Positions 1-6,320 of a stretch of DNA of 9,401 bases are shown piece by piece. The notes below the pieces were generated by a model. The model had not been told where the DNA came from. It saw only the letters and a program-made list of their open reading frames with translations, and searched no databases. Origin of the DNA: Fidelibacterota bacterium (lineage in GTDB: Bacteria > Fidelibacterota > Fidelibacteria > Fidelibacterales > Fidelibacteraceae); contig JAGLUM010000320.1 of NCBI GenBank assembly GCA_023134755.1, positions 1 through 9,401 on the forward strand. The letters are read 5' to 3'. The stretch's first letter is position 1. Each line of letters starts with the position of its first letter. Made by a program: the position numbers and the translations under genes.

Positions 1-17
1 GCTTTAGCGTAGGCAGG

Positions 18-1295
18 TTAATCTTGCACGATATTTTCTTTATCAAGCACAATCTCAGAGATCGTATTGTGTCGCCCTATTTTGCCGGGATGCTGTATCT
101 GAATGTAATGCGGTGTAAGTCCATAAAGTATACCGTCTTTATAGCGTTCCCAAAGAATCGGCTGTGTGGTTCCATAAAAAGATATGGCATAGTTGCGCCG
201 TAAACGGCTATCTACGTCATCTAACACTTTTGCGCGTTGTTTTTTGACCGATTCGGGTATCTGATTTTTCATGTCTGCAGCGGGGGTGCCTTTTCGCATA
301 GAATAACGGAAAATATGAAGATAGGAAAAACGCATTTTGTTGATATGATCAACAGTCTCTTCAAACAGGGCATCTGTCTCGCCGGGGAATCCAACGATCA
401 CATCGGTTCCGATGGAAGCTTCAGGTATATATTTGCGGATGGTTTCAACCTTTATGCTGAAATCAGCTGTCGAATACTTGCGCTTCATGTTTTTCAATAT
501 CGCATCCGAGCCGGACTGCAGCGAGAGATGAAAATGCGGCATAATTTTCGTTGATGTTCCAATATGCTTAATGAGATCATCGCTCAGCGTGTTCATCTCG
601 ATAGACGAGATACGTATGCGTTCAATTCCGGGAATATCTTCCAGAGCGCGCAGCACATTGATCAAACACTTTCCGGAATCCGTATAGGCTCCGATATCAA
701 TACCGCTCAGTACAATTTCTTTGTATCCGGCATCAGCGAGCTCCCGCGCTTCAGTAATCGTATTGTCAAAATCACGGCTTACCGGATTTCCGCGGGTGTA
801 GGGCACAATGCAGTAGGTACAAAAATTATTGCATCCCTCCTGGATTTTTAAATAAGCCCGGGTACGGTCGGCTGCTGCGATAAAAGCTGAACTTAAACGT
901 TTGCGATTATCAACCGGAGAAATACGGACATGTTGAGTACGGGTTTTCTTAAAGTCAGCTATTGCAGAAAAAAGATCAAATTTATCACGGGTACCAAGAA
1001 TAATATCAACACCGGGAATCTCTGTTGAACTGTCAAAATTTACTTGCGGGAAACAGCCGGCCAATACCACGATCCCATCAGGAGAACGTCGCCGTGCCTG
1101 AAAAAGTGCCTGCCGGGTTTTCCTGTCTGCCCGGTTAGTCACTGTGCAGGAATTTACTACCATAACATCTGCCGGTTCGCGAAACGAAACCAGCTGATAA
1201 CTATTTTTTTTAGCAGCATTTTGTAACGCAGCCGTTTCGGCCTGGTTCAGCTTACAGCCCAATGTATAAAATGAAATACGTGGTGTTGGATTCAT
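18..1295 (-). CDS. mtaB: tRNA t6A37 2-methylthiotransferase MtaB (radical SAM)
   Basis: This 425-residue protein is a complete methylthiotransferase, predicted to convert t6A to ms2t6A at position 37 of ANN-decoding tRNAs, in the cytoplasm. The N-terminal domain has the three cluster cysteines C14 (in TLGCKLNQAE), C50 (in VNSCTVTNRADRK) and C81 (in LAGCFPQ). The radical-SAM motif CNNFCTYC gives C155, C159 and C162. The last 55 or so residues fit a TRAM-type tRNA-binding domain. The GCKLNQAET and CTVTNRADRKTR signatures favour MtaB over MiaB or RimO. Length is close to the family norm. It is the last gene of the minus-strand cluster, 18 nt after the 3D-domain gene, and has no strong Shine-Dalgarno, so translation may depend partly on the upstream gene. 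Family assignment is strong; the exact substrate is inferred from subfamily motifs. Confidence 0.95.
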   Translation of the reverse strand: MNPTPRISFYTLGCKLNQAETAALQNAAKKNSYQLVSFREPADVMVVNSCTVTNRADRKTRQALFQARRRSPDGIVVLAGCFPQVNFDSSTEIPGVDIILGTRDKFDLFSAIADFKKTRTQHVRISPVDNRKRLSSAFIAAADRTRAYLKIQEGCNNFCTYCIVPYTRGNPVSRDFDNTITEARELADAGYKEIVLSGIDIGAYTDSGKCLINVLRALEDIPGIERIRISSIEMNTLSDDLIKHIGTSTKIMPHFHLSLQSGSDAILKNMKRKYSTADFSIKVETIRKYIPEASIGTDVIVGFPGETDALFEETVDHINKMRFSYLHIFRYSMRKGTPAADMKNQIPESVKKQRAKVLDDVDSRLRRNYAISFYGTTQPILWERYKDGILYGLTPHYIQIQHPGKIGRHNTISEIVLDKENIVQD

Positions 1296-1313
1296 GATAT
1301 TATATCGTGAAGA

Positions 1314-1793
1314 TCAGGGTTTCCATACCTTTACTTTCATTGTCTTATTTCCCCAGTCCATTGCATCCTGATGGCTTTTAAAAAACAGATCGATATGTTT
1401 CCCCTGAATAGCGCTGCCGCGGTCTTCAACACGGCCAAATCCGTATCCTTTGATGTACATGATTGTACCCATCGGAAAAATATCCGTATCCGCCGCAATG
1501 CTTCCCTTGCGTGCTTTTGTGCCACTGGCGGTAAGTCCGATCACCTTAAGTTCTCCCTTTTGGGGACCGTAGGCATAGACCTTCTTGCCCAGCCAGTTGT
1601 ATTTCCAGCCGCAGCACTTTCCACAGGCGCAGTAAGCAGTTACTTTTATTTCAACGATCTGCGGTTTTTTCCTAAAAGGCGGATGAATTTTATCTTTAAA
1701 AATCATACATCCGTTCGTCATCGGAATAGTCAAAATAATAATGAAAACAAGGTATATTTTCAGCAGGTTTATGTGTTTTTTACTTTTGGACAT
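1314..1793 (-). CDS. 3D-domain (Asp-Asp-Asp) probable lipoprotein, possible cell-wall lytic enzyme
   Basis: This 159-residue protein has a basic N-terminus, a hydrophobic stretch at about residues 12-24, and a cysteine at 29 (PMTNGC). That is a weak lipobox, so it is either a lipoprotein or an N-terminally anchored protein. Residues 48-158 form a 3D domain: VTAYCACGKCCG (C55, C57, C60, C61), GLTASGT, then the three aspartates in AADTD (D102), VEDRG (D124) and HIDLFF (D135). The 3D domain is a double-psi barrel shared with MltA-type lytic transglycosylases and YabE/YocH-like wall proteins, so glycan-strand cleavage outside the cytoplasmic membrane is plausible but unproven. The cysteine-rich start is also seen in Firmicutes 3D proteins as I recall them. 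The gene begins 3 nt after the aconitase-like gene and has only a weak ribosome site, which suggests translational coupling. Confidence 0.88.
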   Translation of the reverse strand: MSKSKKHINLLKIYLVFIIILTIPMTNGCMIFKDKIHPPFRKKPQIVEIKVTAYCACGKCCGWKYNWLGKKVYAYGPQKGELKVIGLTASGTKARKGSIAADTDIFPMGTIMYIKGYGFGRVEDRGSAIQGKHIDLFFKSHQDAMDWGNKTMKVKVWKP

Positions 1794-1796
1794 ATT

Positions 1797-3035
1797 TTAG
1801 TCTTTATGAGAATTTTCCTGTTTTAAGATTGATTCAAGTTCCAGCGGATGGATAATTTTTCCTGTCATCGCAGCGGAAAAACAACTTAAGGCATTTGCCA
1901 GCATACCGCCCGATTGCAGTATTTGTGCAGATGTTCCCATACGGGTCCACAAGGTATCGGGATATGTTGCGAGAGAGTCCAGAAAAGCAGGAGGAAGAAT
2001 ATCGACACCAATTTCCGTGAAGATACTGGCAATTCCCATATTCAGCAAATCACTGTTGATCAACTGAGATCCGGGCAGAATATAAGCGGAAACAGATTCG
2101 AACAGGGGCCGGTAACGCACCAGTTTTAATCCGGTTTCAAAATCTTTAAACCGACATGCTGTATCTCCGCCAATAAAAACCTGATGAACAGGAACACCGT
2201 CTTTGTCTGTTAGATTGCCGATATGAACAATATTGTCATTTTTCCATGCCAGCATAGGATGAATACTATGCAGATCGATCGTAGTAGCGGATGTCGGCTG
2301 TTTCTCGGTATCGGGAAAATAAAATTTGCCTTCTGCGGTACTGCGGTCCTGTAAAAACGCTATTACTTGTTCGTCGACCTGACAGAGCACATGCTCATAT
2401 CCGAAATCAACCAACACCCGGACCATGTTAAACCGTTCGGGCAAGGAAAGGCGGTTGAGTCCATCGCCATATATTTCCAGACAAGTTGATGTATCATCGG
2501 GGAGTTCATAGTATTTTAAAATAAAGAGAGCAATATCAATGCCGTTAACCCATTCTCCAGGTTCACCCTCAAGCACAATATCAAAAGATGCCGGTACGGG
2601 AATTTCCATACTACCACTATTGAGCAATGCCGCCATTTCTTTGGGATCAGTATGTATCACATAGCTGCCCAAAACCCCCAATTCAAGCAGGTTTTTATCT
2701 GTGCCTGCAATGATACTGCCCGGTACGGCAAGTCCTTCTTCTGCCACAACAAGTGCCGGCATACCCGCACGTCCCGGTGCATAATATCGAACACCCTTAG
2801 CTTGTATTGTCGAAATACTTTCTGGAGAAGGTCCGTCTTTCAGAGGTAAATGATTATTGATCGCCAGGGTTTTAAGTGCGCACTGTTCTGTGGTCATGGC
2901 ACGCGAAACCGCATCAAAAGAAGTATGGCTTAAAACAGCACAATCAGGGGAGACACTAAGCCTTTCGCCGATTTTCTCTGTTTCAGTATTACTTGCTGCC
3001 TTCAGCAGCTGATATATCATGGAAGATGATCTCAT
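1797..3035 (-). CDS. Aconitase/LeuC-fold protein lacking Fe-S cysteines and active-site residues (probable pseudoenzyme)
   Basis: This 412-residue protein matches the isopropylmalate dehydratase large-subunit (LeuC/homoaconitase) backbone along its whole length. Examples are GRAGMPALVVAEEGLAVPG at 88-106 (family: GGICHQVLPEKGLV.PG), LGVLGSYVIHTDPKEMAALLNSG at 119-141 (ALGAFATGVGSTDMAAVMATG), DLHSIHPMLAW at 254-264 and QVFIGGDTACRFKDF at 285-299 (QVFIGSCTNGRLEDL). The functional residues are gone. The ADSHT motif reads GTDKN at 111-115, and the cluster cysteines are replaced by D291, F351 and S354 (PPAFLDSLA for PPGCGPCLG). The substrate arginine region SNR is SAQ at 369-371. No LeuD-like swivel domain is encoded beside it. 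The start is backed by GGAG 9 nt upstream; it lies 3 nt after the lipoprotein gene. I cannot name its role; a structural or ligand-binding function is inference. Confidence 0.82.
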   Translation of the reverse strand: MRSSSMIYQLLKAASNTETEKIGERLSVSPDCAVLSHTSFDAVSRAMTTEQCALKTLAINNHLPLKDGPSPESISTIQAKGVRYYAPGRAGMPALVVAEEGLAVPGSIIAGTDKNLLELGVLGSYVIHTDPKEMAALLNSGSMEIPVPASFDIVLEGEPGEWVNGIDIALFILKYYELPDDTSTCLEIYGDGLNRLSLPERFNMVRVLVDFGYEHVLCQVDEQVIAFLQDRSTAEGKFYFPDTEKQPTSATTIDLHSIHPMLAWKNDNIVHIGNLTDKDGVPVHQVFIGGDTACRFKDFETGLKLVRYRPLFESVSAYILPGSQLINSDLLNMGIASIFTEIGVDILPPAFLDSLATYPDTLWTRMGTSAQILQSGGMLANALSCFSAAMTGKIIHPLELESILKQENSHKD

Positions 3036-3038
3036 AAT

Positions 3039-4181
3039 CTAGGGCTCCGAAATAAAAGTATTTAAATAAGGTCTGTTTTTCAGCAAATATCCCCAGTCCG
3101 ATATAATAACATTGTGCTGGAAGTGCTGTAAACTGCGTTGAAAGTAAAATTCGTTTCCCAATTCGGTCGGTCGGTAATTCCGCATTTCAATGGATGGAAT
3201 AACACGCCGTTCTGTTACCTGTAAATCACTTACGACGGACGAGAGAGCTGAATCAAATTGTCCTGTTTGAAACGGGCAGGGCAAGAGGGTGAAATAGTCC
3301 ACGAAAGGTGCAAGGGTTTTAACATCCTGTCCGCTCAGACGTTTTCGCCCGGAGTGAAGCTGTTTCTCTTTCCATGGCAGTACCGATAACATGATCTTGC
3401 AGTCCGGATTAACAGTATGGATCGTTTTGCTTGCTTTTTCCATAAAAGACGTTATTGTTTCGCATTTCCATTGGATCCACTCGGTTTCATGGTGTTCCAG
3501 GATCTCTGCAGCAATATCCGCTGTCGACTGCCCTTGGGGAAGTACTATTTGACTGTGTTCCTGGAAAGCCTGTAAACAAGAAGAACAGAAACAATAGGAT
3601 CGAATATTGTTTGTGCTATTTTCCGGACAGATATACAGGGGATTTACGGGAAAGAAAAGATTATCAAGATAAACAATATCAGGCTGCAGGATCAGTATGA
3701 CTTCTTCAATGGCTTCCAGTTTATAGGACTGATATTCCGGATTGTTCGGGCAAACAGCGTGCTGCTGTTCCGATCCATTCCGGCTGCCATAATCATTAAC
3801 GGCACGCAGACCGGGCTGTGCGCGATAGGCATAGGCATCTGTAAAAACCGGAATATAAGCTGCAAAACGGATATCCCTGCGGCGTAATTCATGTCGCAAT
3901 GCCAGTAGCTGTGTCCCGTATTCCCAGCGCTTTGGCAATACATCTGAAGGATAATACGCGGTTCCGTGTTCCATTGTGGGAGATATCACCAGCGATACAT
4001 GCGCTTCTTTTAATTCATCTGCCAATGCGCCCATTTCACCACCATAACGTTGCCGGATCTCGGGGGCTTGCAGTAAGACATAAACCCCTTTTATATTCTC
4101 ATAGCGCGAACAGCTGCTGATAATAAGCAGTGCAATAAGTAGGATGTAGTGTCCCGTTTTCATGTTGGGAAGATAAGGCAT
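3039..4181 (-). CDS. Lipoprotein with glycoside-hydrolase-like (GHL/GH10-like) barrel
   Basis: This 380-residue protein is predicted to be lipid-anchored: hydrophobic residues 12-22 end in the lipobox IISSC (C24). The body resembles the GHL-type putative glycosidase TIM barrels. It has an early strand KGVYVLLQ, a helix/strand LVISPTMEHGTAYYPSD, AAYIPVF at 107-113, HAVCPNNPEY at 141-150, and PDIVYLDNLFFP at 167-178, where D173 sits at a barrel-strand end. A cysteine group follows (C185, C197, C199, C202; YCFCSSCLQAF), like the CxC..C pattern I recall in these families, and may bind a metal. PSIEMRNY and IISDWGYLL look like late barrel strands. The first ATG is preferred because AGGA lies 6 nt upstream; Met7 would also give a good signal peptide but has no ribosome site. 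It is the first gene of the four-gene cluster. The substrate is unknown and the enzymatic role is inferred from fold only. Confidence 0.78.
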   Translation of the reverse strand: MPYLPNMKTGHYILLIALLIISSCSRYENIKGVYVLLQAPEIRQRYGGEMGALADELKEAHVSLVISPTMEHGTAYYPSDVLPKRWEYGTQLLALRHELRRRDIRFAAYIPVFTDAYAYRAQPGLRAVNDYGSRNGSEQQHAVCPNNPEYQSYKLEAIEEVILILQPDIVYLDNLFFPVNPLYICPENSTNNIRSYCFCSSCLQAFQEHSQIVLPQGQSTADIAAEILEHHETEWIQWKCETITSFMEKASKTIHTVNPDCKIMLSVLPWKEKQLHSGRKRLSGQDVKTLAPFVDYFTLLPCPFQTGQFDSALSSVVSDLQVTERRVIPSIEMRNYRPTELGNEFYFQRSLQHFQHNVIISDWGYLLKNRPYLNTFISEP

Positions 4182-4214
4182 AATTTATCCTGTGTCAAGA
4201 AGATAGAAGAACAT

Positions 4215-4250
4215 CACACTAAGACACAAAGCAGCAAAGGCACCAAGGAT
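4215..4250 (+). repeat. CACAAAG-type repeat, left arm
   Basis: The stretch reads as imperfect units of the kind CACtAAG, CACAAAG, CAAAGG, CACCAAGG. It is one arm of an inverted pair with 4341-4374. Repeats of this style are, from memory, scattered between genes in many environmental bacteria. The arms share the ACACAAAG....AAAGG....AAG pattern but are not identical. Confidence 0.55.
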
Positions 4251-4340
4251 TTTAGGGGATTTATACGCGTATGTATTCTGCTGTTAATTTTCAAGAATAT
4301 GACTGCATAAATTCATATTTAATTCCACAACCAAAAATAT

Positions 4341-4374
4341 TCTTTGTGACTTAACACCTTTATGCCTTTGTGTG
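4341..4374 (-). repeat. CACAAAG-type repeat, right arm (inverted)
   Basis: Read on the minus strand this gives CACACAAAGGCATAAAGG followed by TGTTAAGTCACAAAGA. It is the same kind of unit as at 4215-4250 but in the opposite orientation, so the two flank about 90 nt. It sits directly downstream of the AmpG-operon terminator. Confidence 0.55.
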
Positions 4375-4378
4375 AGGC

Positions 4379-4417
4379 AAAAAAAAGCCCTTCCCGTTTG
4401 CACAGGAAAGGCTTTTT
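4379..4417 (-). terminator. Rho-independent terminator of the spoIID-ampG-like operon
   Basis: On the minus strand, GCCTTTCC (4405-4412) pairs with GGAAGGGC (4387-4394) around a 10-nt loop. There is one U-G wobble, and an A/T extension at 4413-4417 with 4382-4386. Eight Ts follow (4379-4386 as As on the plus strand). The wobble would be a C-A mismatch on the plus strand, so the minus strand is the working orientation. It lies about 20 nt after the permease stop. Confidence 0.88.
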
Positions 4418-4437
4418 ATTATTAAAAGCAGGCGGAT

Positions 4438-6303
4438 TTATTCCACCTGTTTGTCTTTCTTTCCAAAATGCGGATCAATATGAAGGAATTTTAGCAGAAC
4501 GAAACCCGGAATAGTAGCAATAACAACCCAGATAAAGAAATGCTGGTAGCCAATGACTTCCTGAAGCCATCCACTCATCATGCCCGGGATCATCATACCC
4601 AGTGCCATAAAGGCGGTAGCGATCGCATAGTGTGAGGTTTTATATTCACCGCGCGCAATATAGATCATGAACATCATGTAAGCTGTAAAGCCAAATCCAT
4701 AGCCAAAAGTTTCAAAGGCAACACAAGGAATAATGACAGCTAAACTGGAAGGTTGGGCATAGGCGAGGAAAATGTATACTGCATCCGGAACATTGATCAT
4801 AATAGCGAACCACCATATCCATTTTTTCAATCCGTGTTTTGATACTGCTATACCACCTAAAATACCACCGAGGGTCAGAAAGAGTATTCCGATAGTACCG
4901 TAAGTCAAACCGTATTGGCCGGCCGTTAATCCAAGTCCGCCGGCTTCACGGGTATCCAGCATAAAAGGTGCAGATAATTTAATTAGTTGCGATTCAGCCA
5001 AACGAAATAAAAGTAAAAAGGCAATTGCCAGGCCAATGCCATCTTTTTTAAAAAAGGAAGCAAAGGTAGAGAAGAAATCCTTAACGGCTTCCCCAAGAGA
5101 ATGTTCAATTCGTTCAACTTCCACTTTCGGCAGGACAAAACGATGTGCCAGGTGGAAAATTAAAAACATCCCCGCAAGACAGAAAAATAGTACAGACCAA
5201 GCCATTTTTACTTTTCCGGATTCCGCATCAAAAAAGGCCTTCGATGGAGCATCCAGTTTTTTATCCAGTTGAATTACTGACATTACTGGTTTATTCCAGT
5301 TCTCAGAAGTAAATTCAAAACGCATGCCTTCCACCAATTTGATGCTCTTATCTCCGCGGTCCTGACCGAAAGAGACAATGACCGTTTTATTGGCCTCGGG
5401 AGCTTTAGATAGATGGAAGTACATGATGCCGACATTTCCCGCATATTCCGTTATCGGGACTTCTTCTGCACCAAAGTTCTTACGCAGCCAGTCTTCAAAC
5501 CCTTTTGACTTTTCTTTTTTGACTTTTGCTATTTTTGATCTTTCTTTCGCGATTTGCGGGGCATCCGGATCGAACTGACCTTGGACAATATTCCATGCCC
5601 GGGCGGCTGTGATGACCGAATCTGCATAAGTAGTATTTACCCGCTTAATAGGAATATCCAATTGTCTGGGTTCGTACATCAGATACATATCTCCCGGCTG
5701 TTCGCTGAGATCAAGATCATCCAGCATTACAGTCTGTACCTCGATATCTGCCGGTGTGGCATTAACCTCTACACTGACCTTATCCATGCCGGAAGCGTTT
5801 ATTAAAAGACTGACAAGAATCACAAAAACACCTTGTCCCATAAGCATAGCAACACGGTAAAAAGCAGAACGGATTCCGTTGAAAAGTGCCTGATCGCCTT
5901 CATGCAATCCAATCATGTAAAAACCGTCCGCGGCAATATCATGTGTCGCGGAAGTGAAAGCCATCAGCCATAAAAAGGCAATACTGAGTTTAAAGAAATT
6001 GGTGGTTGGGATGGTAAGGGCAATACAAGCAAATAAAATGCCCAATACAAACTGCATTACAATGACCCACCAGCGTTTGGTCTTTAAATTATCAACGATG
6101 GGGCTCCAAAGGGGTTTTAGTACCCAGGGCAGATAGAGTAAACTGGTGTAGAGAGCAATATCAGTATTGGAAATGCCAAGCATCTTGTACATGACAACAG
6201 AAAGAACCATTACTACAGTGTAGGGGATTCCTTCAATAAAATAGAGACTCGGAACCCAGCTCCATGGACTCCGTTTCTTGTTTTTCTGTTCGTGTGAGCT
6301 CAT
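4438..6303 (-). CDS. AmpG/PAT-family MFS permease with large extracytoplasmic insertion
   Basis: This 621-residue inner-membrane transporter resembles AmpG, the muropeptide (GlcNAc-anhydroMurNAc) permease. Signs are a basic N-terminus, SPWSWVPSLYFIEGIPYTVV, YLPWVLKPLWSPIVD at 57-71, and the family-type SATHDIAADGFY at 118-129. I count TM1-5 within 15-172, TM6 at about 366-390, and TM7-12 within 420-606. Between TM5 and TM6 lies a soluble stretch (about 173-365). If the N-terminus is inside, this stretch is extracytoplasmic. It contains a basic segment (254-267) and a beta-rich end (VIVSFGQDRGDKS, FEFTSENW). AmpG itself has no domain this size there, so the length is above the usual 400-500. 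The start has AAAGGA 5 nt upstream. It follows the SpoIID gene by 17 nt and ends at a strong terminator. The transported substrate is inferred from family and neighbour. Confidence 0.88.
   Translation of the reverse strand: MSSHEQKNKKRSPWSWVPSLYFIEGIPYTVVMVLSVVMYKMLGISNTDIALYTSLLYLPWVLKPLWSPIVDNLKTKRWWVIVMQFVLGILFACIALTIPTTNFFKLSIAFLWLMAFTSATHDIAADGFYMIGLHEGDQALFNGIRSAFYRVAMLMGQGVFVILVSLLINASGMDKVSVEVNATPADIEVQTVMLDDLDLSEQPGDMYLMYEPRQLDIPIKRVNTTYADSVITAARAWNIVQGQFDPDAPQIAKERSKIAKVKKEKSKGFEDWLRKNFGAEEVPITEYAGNVGIMYFHLSKAPEANKTVIVSFGQDRGDKSIKLVEGMRFEFTSENWNKPVMSVIQLDKKLDAPSKAFFDAESGKVKMAWSVLFFCLAGMFLIFHLAHRFVLPKVEVERIEHSLGEAVKDFFSTFASFFKKDGIGLAIAFLLLFRLAESQLIKLSAPFMLDTREAGGLGLTAGQYGLTYGTIGILFLTLGGILGGIAVSKHGLKKWIWWFAIMINVPDAVYIFLAYAQPSSLAVIIPCVAFETFGYGFGFTAYMMFMIYIARGEYKTSHYAIATAFMALGMMIPGMMSGWLQEVIGYQHFFIWVVIATIPGFVLLKFLHIDPHFGKKDKQVE
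5209..5787 (-). other. Region encoding the inserted extracytoplasmic domain of the AmpG-like permease
   Basis: These codons give residues 173-365, between predicted TM5 and TM6. The segment is polar and charged, with no membrane span. It begins after INASGMDK and ends before KMAWSVLFF, which starts TM6. I do not recognise the domain. Its borders are estimated from hydrophobicity by eye and could move by ten residues. Confidence 0.65.
5503..5543. repeat. Short A/T-rich direct repeats inside the permease insertion
   Basis: The 11-mer TTTTGACTTTT occurs at 5503-5513 and again at 5517-5527, followed by the related TTTTTGATCTTT at 5532-5543. On the coding strand these give the basic stretch of residues 254-267 (KVKKEKSK at its end). 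The frame stays open. Confidence 0.6.
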
Positions 6304-6320
6304 GAATATCCTTTCCTTGA

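Larger units (their letters stand above)
4182..4437. other. Intergenic region between two minus-strand operons
   Basis: This 256-nt gap separates the AmpG-like operon (right) from the four-gene cluster (left). It holds the terminator at 4379-4417 and an inverted pair of CACAAAGG-type repeats at 4215-4250 and 4341-4374. A 10-bp palindrome ATACGCGTAT lies at 4263-4272, and a 7-bp inverted repeat AATATGA/TCATATT at 4296-4302 and 4313-4319. A promoter for the left cluster should lie here on the minus strand, but I do not see a convincing -35/-10 pair. No coding sequence is evident. Confidence 0.7.

Noticed and set aside
237..554. Open reading frame of 105 codons on the plus strand
   Set aside because: It lies entirely antisense to the radical-SAM region of mtaB and has no motif of its own.
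1371..1826. Open reading frame of 151 codons on the plus strand
   Set aside because: It lies opposite the 3D-domain gene, whose motifs are unmistakable; no ribosome site and no domain.
1797..3035. Active LeuC/aconitase annotation
   Set aside because: The cluster cysteines and active-site motif are absent and no LeuD partner lies nearby.
4263..4272. ATACGCGTAT palindrome as an operator
   Set aside because: Only 10 bp, single copy and no regulator gene nearby; too little to call.
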